Assembly (NCBI RefSeq): GCF_001949145.1
Contig: NW_019091370.1
Coordinates: forward strand, 1,876,575-1,938,574
Source: Acanthaster planci
Taxonomy: Eukaryota > Echinodermata > Asteroidea > Valvatida > Acanthasteridae
Direction: 5' to 3'
Length of the DNA stretch: 62,000 bases
Positions 36,401 through 48,400 of the stretch are shown here, in pieces. Under the pieces are notes generated by a model, which saw nothing but the letters and a program-made list of their open reading frames with translations, ran no database searches and was not told where the DNA came from. Position 1 is the stretch's first letter. Each line of letters starts with the position of its first letter. The translations under genes and the position numbers were made by a program.

Positions 36401-39400
36401 CTTGACAAAAACTCATGGGCCCCGGTTGAGTTGATGTGTCAAAATTGCCAATGGATAGGGCAAATCCACAACACACGTACGGACCTTGTTCAATGACAGT
36501 CACGGTGAATGTGCAGAAGGCTTGGTTGCCGGCTGCATCCGTGAAAGTGTAAGTGACTGTCATCTGAGTGTTGGCATCGAAGAAGTCCCCGGAATTGTGG
36601 GTCTGGGTGGTCGTGAAGGTCCCAGAGTTGTCAGTGACTGTGGGCTCGAGCCAAGTCACGGTCGTTCCCGTGCTCTGGAAGGGGACGGTGATGGCCTCGT
36701 TTGGCGGACACACTGCCACAACAGGTGCCTCAGTGTCACCTACGAGAGAGAAAAATTCTCAGTCCAACAAGAAGCATTTCCTATTTGTAAATGATATTTT
36801 GGAAACATAAAAACCAAAGTAGTAGTGAATAACAGCAATCCTTGTGCCAATACAAGGGGGACCTTTCAAATTTTGTGATTTACAGGTCTTCACTGATTAA
36901 AAAACAATCGGTCACCATGTATGTTGCTGTGGCTGATAAGGGTGACCTACAGAAAACATGATACAAGACGGACTTTACATCCTGCTCATTTGGTCTGAAA
37001 CAAACTACGATTGCTGTGGACTAAAACTGTCGACTTTGAAGCACTTTCCCCTAAAAACCTGTCTGGAAAGGCAAAGCCAAAAACTGCACTTTCTGAGACA
37101 AAAAGACTAAGATCTCTATTCACCCAGTTGAATAATTCTCACGACAAATGAGCAAGAGTTTTCATTGCCGGCAGCATCCCGGAATGTGTAAGTGACTGTG
37201 TTGTCTCCAACGGCAAAGAATGATCCCGACGTGCGGGATTGGATGGTGTCGAAGCTCCCAGAGTTGTCTGATACGACCGGCTCGGTCCAAGTGACCGTGG
37301 TGCCGGAGGTGAGGAACGGAACAAACATGGTGATGTCAGACGGACAAGAGGTGATCACGGGGGGAACAGCATCACCTGGCAGGTAATAATAAAATCATTT
37401 AAAGGTCAGAAAAAAAGTCTTTGCCGCAAACAACAAATCTGGGGCTAACAATGCACGATGAAATAAGGATTGCTTGATTGTTTAATCAGTGCTCTACCAA
37501 AAAAAAAAAAACACCACATGTCTCATTTCGCAGTCTCCCCTACGCAACCTAACGCCAGTGGTTTGTGACTTACCAAGAGATGTCACAGTCACAGTGAATA
37601 TACAGAAGGCTTGGTTGCCGGCTGCGTCGGTGAATGTGTAGGTGACTGTAGTCTGAGTGTTGGCATTGAAGAAGTCTCCAGAGTTGTGGGTCTGGGTGGT
37701 GGTGAAGGTTCCAGAGTTGTCATTGACAGTGGGCTCATTCCAAGATACTGTCGTGCCAGTGCTCAGGAAGGGAACTGATAGGGCGATGTTGTCTGGACAA
37801 TCACTGACGACTGGTGCCTCGGTGTCCCCTGTTAACAAAAGTGCGGATTTCATACATCATCATGTCCTGCCATCAGCGAGTTTGCTGCCCTCTATTGCAT
37901 AAAAAAATTCATTATTTATTGAGCTCAGAGGATTCATGCGCCTCGTGTGACAAAATGAAATAGCTTTCGTAATATCAGACAAGACTTCTTCAAGAGAAGC
38001 ACTAAAAATGCAGAACATCTGCGTCTGTTTCAGGACTGCCAAGAGAGAATTGGATAAAACATACCTAGCTCGATGACTCTGACAACAAACGAACAGACTG
38101 CTTCGTTGTTTGCCGCATCCCGGAACGTGTACGCAACTGTAGTCTCTCCAACCGAAAAGAAGGATCCCGAGGTGCGCGTCTGAACGGTGTCAAAAGCGCC
38201 CGAGTTGTCAAGCACGGTTGGCTCGGTCCACGTTACAGTGGTACCGGTGCTCAGGAAGGGAACAAACTGGGTGATGTCATCGGGACAGGAGGTCACAACA
38301 GGCGGGACAGTATCACCTTGGGGAATGAAAGCAGGGTAATATTTACACCTCACACATTCATATACATAAATCCTCCTAATTCAATCATTTAGTTTGGAAA
38401 GAGGGGTTGTAACTTGATCATTTACTGCAAAAGGGCTCAATTGTGAATTTAGTGGTGCCTGCAACCAAAGGAGGATACACCCCCATAATCTGCAGCTATC
38501 CCAAAACAACTAGTGCAGTCAAATATAGTTATGGAACTAATGTCCCTATGAAGTTACTCTTTCTGGCCAGAGCACAATAGAAGAAGGCCATCTCCAGCAA
38601 AGCACCTGAAGACGCATTTTAGGAAATCGACCTTAGTAGTTGTGGGCAAGCGTTGGCACGACGCACATGCACAAATGGTCACTATACTTCAACGGCTCTG
38701 AGGGGTTGACATCGCAGAGCTGTAGTTGGCCAAATGGAAACCTGTCCCAAATGCTGAATTCAGGAGCAATTGAAAGCGTGACTCCGCAAAGGTTTCATTT
38801 GATATCCTAAAGGTTTGTGTTTCTCGCAATACACAACATTCACTGAGCTCAAAACAACATCAGGTAAGCTGTTTGCACCCTTCTGTAGATTTTGAGCGCT
38901 TCCGTTGCCTCAAGCAGACATAATGCACAAATGATGTACTTGGACTTTAAATGAAAGTGGCTGTAACACACTTCACCTTGTTTTGGTTACAGTGATTTTA
39001 CAAATTTGATGTTTATTGTTGTTTGAAACCCAAAGTGTTCAAGACCTACCCAGCCCTGTCACAGTCACAGTGAAAGTGCAGAGGGCTTGGTTGCCGGCTG
39101 CGTCCGTGAATGTGTAGGTCACCGGTGTCTGGGTGTTGGCATTGAAGAAATCTCCGGAGTTATGTGTCTGGGTGGTTGTGAAGGTTCCAGAGTTGTCGGA
39201 GACCGTGGGCTCATTCCAGGACACGGTGGTTCCGGTGCTCTGGAAGGGGACGGTCAAAGCTATGTTTTCTGGACAAACGCTGACAACTGGTGCTTCGGTG
39301 TCGCCTGAAAGACACAATGTATGAAAGACAATGTTTACCAATCTTAAGTCAAACCCATCTCTCTTGCCAACTACTGGAAAACTGTGAGGGTAAACCATTT

Positions 39401-42400
39401 CCCCAATCAATATTGTAAGACAATTTCCAAACAGACACAAGAATCCATGAATGGAAACAGTTCAATTCTCATTCTGATGAAGCCCATCTTCATTTCTGAA
39501 AAAATGTAAACTATAGTCTACGAACTTTACAATTTAGTGATCTAAACAACAAAATGCTATTGCCTTGACACGGTAGCACAGTTCAGATTAAACGGAGCAA
39601 ACATTACAATCTTTGCACAATTTCAACTTGTCCTGCACATACTTAGTGTTACGATAACTGATCGGAACAATATGTGACTGCTCTTTGAAAACAGAAATCT
39701 TTTTTCCCTCTTGAGACGGATTGAAGGACACTATGTGCTCATCTCTACTCACCTAGCTGAATGACTCTCACGACAAAAGAGCACGAGGCTTCGTTGCCGG
39801 CAGCATCCCGGAATGTGTAAGTGACCGTGTTGTCTCCGACGGCAAAGAACGATCCCGACGTGCGGGATTGGATGGTGTCGAAGCTCCCAGAGTTGTCCGA
39901 CACGACCGGCTCGGTCCAAGTGACAGTGGTGCCGGAGGTGAGGAACGGAACAAACATGGTGATGTCGGATGGACAGGAGGTGATCACAGGGTCGACAGTA
40001 TCACCTGGGAAGACAGAAAAAGGAATGTTAGAAGATTCAACAATTGAAATTTTACAAAGGTTTGTTCCATTTTGAAATATACCCCAATCAGTCACAGATC
40101 TTTGCTCGAATTCGTAGTTATCGTATTCATATCATAACCCAGTATGCTAACCCTCAAGCACTAAAAGTACTGAGATCTGTATTCTGGAATGTGGGCAAGT
40201 AATTGGAGTAATTTCTGTTTTCAAACAATTTCACGGCCATAGTCTACACTTTCGGCATTTGTGTATGATTAAAAATTTGAGACCTACCCAGCCCTGTCAC
40301 AGTCACAGTGAAAGTGCAGAAGGCTTGGTTGTTGGCTGCGTCCGTGAAGGTGTAGGTCACCGGTGTCTGGGTGTTGACGTTGAAGAAGTCTCCAGAGTTA
40401 TGTGTCTGGGTGGTGGTGAAGGTTCCAGAGTTGTCGTTGACAGTGGGCTCGTTCCACGACACGGTCGTTCCAGTGCTCTGGAAAGGCACGGTCAAGGCTA
40501 TGTTTTCTGGACAAACGCTGACAACTGGTGCTTCGGTGTCGCCTGTTGACAAAAGCAGGCTATTCAGGAAAGTCTCAACTCTAAACAAACTGTTCTGTCC
40601 AAATCAGTGATCTTTTCTCCAATTGGGCTGGACAAAATCAGCTCAAGAAATCTAGGGGAAAAAAGTAAAGAGAAATTAACCTTACCCAACTCGATGACTC
40701 TGACGACAAACGAACAGATTGCTTCGTTGTTTGAGGCATCCCGGAATGTGTAAGTGACCGTAGTTTCGCCAACTGGAAAGAAGGATCCTGAGGTGCGCGT
40801 CTGAACGGTGTCAAAAGCGCCCGAGTTGTCGAGCACGGTTGGCTCGGTCCACGTTACACTTGTACCAGTGCTCAGGAAGGGAACGAACTGGGTGATGTCA
40901 CTGGGACAGGAGGTCACAACGGGTGGGGCAGTATCACCTTGGGGAAAGATGCAGAAATAAGTGTTTCATACCTCATACATACACATGATTAGAATCCCAT
41001 TTTCTTTCATTTATTTAAGCCACAGTGTCCGTAACTTTACTCAGCACGAGGCAGAATCGTGATGAATTTTAGTTAGGAAATTTATCAAGGTCACAAAAAA
41101 ATGATGAAACAAAAAAAAAAACCAAAAAAATGACAAAGTTTTCCTAGCTCTATCCCAGGACCATTGTCATTATGACATTTGAATATTGGTGTATGTGTCA
41201 AAGAAATATTTGTTCATACATAAATTTTATGATTCAGCAATATATTTTAACTCAAGTTTAAGACTTTGTGTGTATATGAATTCCTTGAAATGGGTGGCTA
41301 GATCTTGAGGTAACTATGGACTTATTTTGCAGAATTTAGTGGGGCAGGAGTTGAGTACAGGAAATAATACAAACACAGCAAACATGGGGAGAAAAAAACA
41401 CACATAGCAACCTTGTTCAATGACAGTCACGGTGAACGTGCAGAAGGCTTGGTTGCCGGCTGCGTCCGTGAAAGTGTAGGTGACTGTCGTCTGAGTGTTG
41501 GCATTGAAGAAGTCTCCAGAGTTATGTGTCTGGGTGGTGGTGAAGGTTCCAGAGTTGTCGTTGACTGTGGGCTCGGTCCAAGTCACGGTCGTTCCGGTGC
41601 TCTGGAAGGGGACGGTAATGGCTTCATTCGGGGGACAGTCTGCGACAACTGGAGCCTCGGTGTCACCTAAAAAAAAAATAAAGAATACAAAATTGCAAAC
41701 GGCTTGATAAATGCCACTGGGCACGGAAATTGCACAAAAACACGCTAAGAACGACTAGCTGACCTGCCTATCGAAAAAAATCATGAGTTTCCTTAAAAAC
41801 CTGCCCAATCTGAACTTCCATATTAGCGCGTTAAAGCAGAGTCAGAATGGCTCTTAAACACAACATTGAGATACCAATTAAAAAAGGGGATGATACACCC
41901 CCCAACCCCCCCCAAAAAGCATTCTATGAACATTTTCCCCAATATATATGGACTGCAGCTATACGGTATCTCGTTCAAAATAAGTCTGAAAAAGCCCCCT
42001 TGCTGAATAAGTCTCACATGATGTTCAAAAAGTTTCAAATGAAACCTTAATATAAGTATTATTGATTAGTGACACAGAGAAATATGGTATGTCTAGCCAA
42101 ACAGTGCCATCCTCACCTAATTCAATGATTCTCACCACAAACGAGCATGAGACTTCATTGCCTGCGGCATCCCGGAATGTGTAAGTGACCGTGTTATCCC
42201 CAACGGTGAAGAATGATCCCGAGGTACGGGTTTGTACAGTGTCGAAACTCCCCGAGTCGTCCGACACGACTGGCTCGGTCCAAGTGACCGTGGTGCCAGT
42301 GCTCTGGAACGGCACAAACATGGTGATGTCGGACGGACAGGAGGTGATCACCGGTGGAGTATTATCCCCTACAAGAAACAAGAATTTTTGTACATCTTAA

Positions 42401-45400
42401 TCCCTATCGTTCCTGGTTGCATCTAATTAATTTCCTTTAGAGGCAGGAACTTTGAGATCCTTGGCTATTGTTCTAGAAATGACTTTCCTGTTAATACTTT
42501 TCCCCAACTTTACTCACTTAGATGCATGATTCAGACGGTGATAGAACAAATGACATCCTAAAATCCTAAGGGAGTAAGACCTACCCAGCCCTGTCACAGT
42601 CACAGTGAAGGTGCAGAAGGCTTGGTTGCCGGCTGCGTCCGTGAACGTGTAGGTGACTGTTGTCTGGGTGTTGACGTTGAAGAAGTCTCCAGAGTTATGC
42701 GTCTGGGTGGTGGTGAAGGTTCCAGAGTTGTCAGAGACCGTGGGCTCATTCCAGGACACGGTGGTTCCGGTGCTTTGGAAGGGGACGGTCAGGGCTATGT
42801 TTTCTGGACAAATGCTGACAACTGGTGGCACTGTGTCGCCTGTTCGATCAAAATTTTAGAGTTCGGTTGAGCTGGAGAGTGTTTGTATATTGGCAGGTCG
42901 GAGTGGAAAAGATGTCAGTCAAGAACTTCATGTTATCCCTCATGTTGTTCTGGAACAAGCTATGGCCAACAATATGATGCCATGGATTGGTCTGGCCCCT
43001 TTGTGCCTCTCTTAACCCGTATAAGAGAGTGTGTAAGTGGTATCTATCTCTTACGAGACTCTGCAAGAACGTGCCCCGAGTCAGCAAGATGGCAGCAGTG
43101 TGTTAGTCTGGCGCATTCCAGAATGATTACGCAAGTGTAATGCAGAAAACCAAGGGTGCTACACACTGTCAAATGTAATTTGTAAATGGCTTGTTAGAAA
43201 TTCCTGGAGATATATAGGCATGCAATTTGGACTTTGGCCAAAAAAGAGGAAATTCCAATCTTCGCAAGACTTTGCAGGTGTTTTTCAATTTTTCAATAAC
43301 ACGAGTGTGAAGTGATAAACGTGAAAATCAGTTTTATTCCTGCCATTTCTGTTTGTGACATATGATAGACGTGTAGGCCTACACTGCATGCACCTATGAT
43401 CCAAGTTCTACTCACACTGTATTGAACACTTTGATATGTCATCGGAACATAAGGTCGTTCAGTTCTTAACAAATCTGGGCAGACTGGGCTTTCATCTCAG
43501 ATGGGGGAAAGAATCCTACCCATAATGCCTTCGACTGGAAGACGGAGGACAAAAAACTTCTTTTTGTACTCACTCTGCTGAAAGATGCGCACGTTGAACT
43601 GGCACTGTGCCTCGTTGCCCTCGGCATCCCGGAACGTGTACGTGACCGTCTGGCTGCTGCCCGTCGCAAAGAAGGACCCCGATGTGTGAGTCTGGGTCGT
43701 TGTCACTGACCCAGAATTGTCGGTCGCCGTGGGCTCCGTCCAAGTCACTGTGGTGCCGGTGCTCTGGAAGGGCACGAACCTGGTGATGTCATCGGGGCAG
43801 AAGGTCACCACGGGCGGCGTGGTGTCACCTTGGGTGAGAGCCAATGATCAACTGGTGTCACTATTGAGGGTGAATCCATATCCATTTTCTTGGGGGGGGA
43901 CGAACTTATTTGGGGAAGGGGCAAAATTAGGGCTTAGCTATGGTCACATCGAAACATGTGCAGCGTCCATATTACTTGGCTACCGCTTGCAGGTATGCAC
44001 AAAATGGCTGCAGATGCTAGCCAGTGATTCCTGTCAGCACACACATGTCCAGCTACAAACAGGTAATTTTGACACTTTTTTACCAAGGAATTTTTTACTT
44101 GTCTTTGTATTCCAAACTGACAAATCACAAATTGTACACACGCTTTTGTGATATGCGATATTGGTCCGCACATAAAAATACAGAGTTTCTTCCTAGGAGT
44201 CCAGGCGATTAATTTTATGACGTGAGTAGCAAGTTTTCATGACAAAGAGTTTATCCATTCAAATAAGGAAATGGGGCATTAATTAAATCACACCCTTTTG
44301 GGGCGCCACTCACCAAGCGGAATGACGGTCACGTCAAAGGTGCAATCGGATGACAGGCCGGCACTGTCTGTCCACCTGTAAAGTACAGTGGTGGTCTGAC
44401 CAACGGCAAAAGGACTACCGGACACAGGTTCCCGTATGACCAGGGTCGGTGTTCCCAAGTTGTCTGTGGCTGTTGGCTCATTCCAGGTGACTGGAATTGT
44501 CGTCGACCCAAATGGAGCTGTTCTGGTGAAGGACTGGGGGCAGTTGGTAATGGTCGGAGGTATCGTGTCAACTGAGAAAAGAAATTATTGAAAATAATTA
44601 TTTATATATCAGATCTTCAATGTTTTCCTGGGTAAAATTTGACTAGGGCCACAACAAATGTTGTCCATCAAAAGCAGGCAAAAAGGTGTCCATTTTCCTT
44701 TTTTCTTTCTAAATTTTTATCATTTCTTGTACTGTTACTTGTTTCCGTTTTCTGTTACTTTTTAAAATATTGCCCCCCTACAAAATATGCCATGTTTAAA
44801 TGGCAACCCGTATAAACAACCAAAACTCAAACACTTAATTCAACTAACCTTCAACTCTCAATTTCAACTAACCATAATATGTTTTTGCATAGTCATTACC
44901 CTTCCATGCTTTACTGTTAAAAAATTGATAAATCACAGAATAGTACATTTGTTTATGTCTTAGGACGAGTAGGACCTTAAGTCCACTCTCAAATAAACAC
45001 TCAATTTCAACTAACCCTAATATGTTTAGCATAGTCATTACCCTTCCATGCTTCACTGCCCAAAATTGATACATGCATATCAAAGGATGGTACCAGTCAC
45101 GTGATACAAAGTGACCGTTCGCATGCAACTCTTTTCCTGCACATCCTGAATCCGTAACGGAAAAATAACCTTGAAACACAGTTTGCGTGAACGTGCCGAC
45201 TTACCAAACTGGACTGTCACGTCAAAGCTGCACTGGTCACTGTTTCCAGCTGTGTCCGTGAAGGTGTAGGTGACCGTTGTGGTGCCCACCGGGAAAGTGG
45301 CACCGGGATTGTGGGTTGATGAGGTGGTGACCTGCGACACGTCCGTTGCAGTCGGGGCTGTCCAGAAAGCCTGACCGCCCGCCGTGGAGGTGGTCGTCAC

Positions 45401-48400
45401 AGTAAAGGAGGCGGGACAATTGGAGATGACCGGGGGTACGTTATCAACTACAATTCAAAAAAAGGCATAAAATTGCAGTTTGGAGCATGAAATTGATTAA
45501 AACTATCAAGCTGATTTTGGCACATTCATGGGATCAAAGATACTCTTTCTTTGGTCAAGCAAAACACAGGCCTACCAAACTGGACGGTCACATCAAAGGA
45601 GCACTGGTTGGAGTTCCCAAATGTGTCGGTGAAGGTGTACGTGACCGTAGTCGTCCCAATGGGGAATACGTCGCCTGGGTTGTGAGTGGACAACGTGGTG
45701 ATCTGTGATATGTCAGTTGCAGTTGGCGGTGTCCAGAAGACCTGACCTCCCACTGTGTTGGTGCTCGATACAATCAAGGAGTTCGGGCAGTTCTCAATGA
45801 CAGGGGCCATATCATCCACTGAAAAATATTTACAAGATAAGGTTTACAATACTCTCACAAGATAAATATTAGGATCCAAAGGGACGAACAAAAAGAGTAA
45901 TAAATGATCCCCGACAAGTATTGAAAGGCAGTTTCTTTTAAAAGTGTGTACAACCCCTCCAATTGTCGTCTTATCTCTCAAAATGATTACAACAGGTCTT
46001 GTCCCTTCCTACATTTGAGGGATACTCAATAGATAGTAGAAGATAACAAGGCTGTGTGACTACATTTCCCCCTAAAAAATCAAACTGTGAAGCATTTCTG
46101 AATACGTTTGACAAAAATAAAGGCAAGAAAACACTTGGAAGAAAATTCCAGGCTTTCGTGGGCAAACCTCCTCAAATCCTATCAGCCCTGCTGCGTAAAC
46201 TGTGGGAAAATGCCACTTGCTATGCGAAGCCAATTACATAACACTCCCCACACTACCCTTTAGAAATCTGTTTACAATGTACACGGACAGCTATCCCTTT
46301 TGTAAACTGCCTCGCTCACTGAACAGTGGGAACAACTATGAAAACCCGCTTGTGCAAGTATTCACAAGATTGTCCAGGGATCATAAGCTTGGATTTGCAA
46401 CACTCGACCAGACCAGAAACTGATTCAGACATGCCCAAGGCTACACATTTCCAGCATTATCGAATGGCCAATGAGCAATCTTGTCTTTAAAACAAATGTA
46501 ATGAGGAGCAAAGAACCAAATCCTGCCACACCACTGGATGACATCTTTTGATCTTGTAGAAACCAATATTCAGAAATTAGCGGAAATGTCACAAAAAATT
46601 TTTTGAAAAAGTTATGTTTTATTGTAAATTCTGGGGGAAAAGCACACTAAATAGCAGGGATCGGACTACAGTTGAATTTTTCAAATAGTATTCAACTTTT
46701 TTTAAGGGGGTGGGGGCTGCCGATTTCTCAAGTACTTTCATGTCATATTAATAGTCCTGACTCGTCCTATTTAGATCTGATTTTGCACTCGACCAAAGGG
46801 AGCTGTGTACAAGCTTATCCCTTCCAACTGTCTCAAAATGCTCTGACATCACTAGCTCTGCTCGTTTGGAATTGTAATCCCTAAAATCATTTCCACTTCC
46901 AGCTGTGGAAAGTATCCGAGCAACTTGTACACGGCTCATTTCAGAATCTGGCGTCCTCGTTAACATGTGGCAGGAGAGCACACTGCTGGAGAGGCAATGG
47001 GGATATAGTGGCAAGTCTAAAGTAGCAATATGTAACCCCCCGGCTGGATTCGAACCCCCCGACCCCATGACTGCAGTCACAAACCCTGTACTCCCCCCTT
47101 CTCTTACTCACCCATTTGATATCGGATGGAGAAACCGCTGTACTCCAGGTTCTTGTCGGTGATGAAGTACATCCAGGCCGTGTCGGTGTTCTCCAAGGTG
47201 AAATCCGCTGGTCTGGCGAACCCTTCAAAGAAGCGGACGTCGGGACCGACCGTGTTCACGCCATTCAGGGCTGTGAAGTCCACCGTCAGGCCCTTGCCCA
47301 CGTACAGCTCGTCCTTGTCCGTCTCGATCCCAAAGACGTCGTCAAAGGTGAAGGAGATCCCACTGGCGCCGGGGATGTAGAGAAGGTAGAGTGCCCGGTA
47401 GCGGTTCGGGTAGGGTGATGGATAATTCAAACTCTCAAACACCCCTGCTGTGCAGCTAGGCCCATAGCAGGTGAATATCTCTTGATTGTCTGAGACAGAG
47501 AAATTAACATAATATAAAAACAATGTAAACTATATGGCACTTGGGATAAAAGGAAGGACACTGGTTGAATTTCAATTCAAAACAGTTGTAAAAATTCCCG
47601 TTTGCTTGTTTAATTATTTGGTACAGAAACCTGCAATAATGCCAATCAAATTGTGTCTTTTTACACTATCACTGGAACAAGTAGAATTTAGTGACAAAAA
47701 ATATGCAAGCACAAATTTCAAAGGACTGCACTCTGGACAGGTAAAGTTAAGCTATGTGAGATATAACAATAGTTCCTAGTCCCTGCCAACCACAATTTTG
47801 GTCTTATACCCAGACCTAACCTTGGCTTTTAAGTTTTTTTGCAACTGTCAACACGACTGCTTTCTTTTCTTAATTTCTTTTTCTAGAATAAAATATTCAG
47901 CCTGAAATGTGAGTTTTACAAATGTGTAAAATGAGACAAAAACTCTTACTGCTTCATATTACTGTTAGTAAGAGCTAGAAAAACTCTTCTAGCAAGATCT
48001 TGGGAAAGCTAACACATAAAAAAAAAAGGAAAAATAGGCCCTACAGATGTCGTTTCTCTTAATTCTTTACCTGGACCAATGGCACAGTTGTACGAGTCTC
48101 TGAATGGAAGGTTGCATTCACACACGTAGCCTTCAGCGCTGTTCCGAGTGTAGCAGTTTTCCCCATTGGTGCACATGTTCACAGCACATTCTAGATGTAA
48201 AAACAACATGTTACAAATGTGGACGGCCGAAGTACAAGTACGAATGTACATGTGCTTGGCTTAGGAACGATCTGTGGATCGCTCCGCACTATAGCCGTTC
48301 CTGCAAGCATGCAAAGTAACATTGGTCGGGAATCTTCGAGGCCTGCTTTTTGGAAAACGGTCTTCCACAGCTAACAGGTAATGGAGGAAAACAGATAACA

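Noticed and set aside
36186-36719. A long minus-strand frame extending HYR exon 18 into the next intron
   Set aside because: Only the part from 36485 is HYR-like. Phase and length symmetry require a splice there, and the rest has no repeat similarity.
47030-47072. A tRNA gene on the minus strand, suggested by GGTTCGAATCC
   Set aside because: The T stem does not pair and no D or anticodon arm is present. At most it is a SINE remnant.
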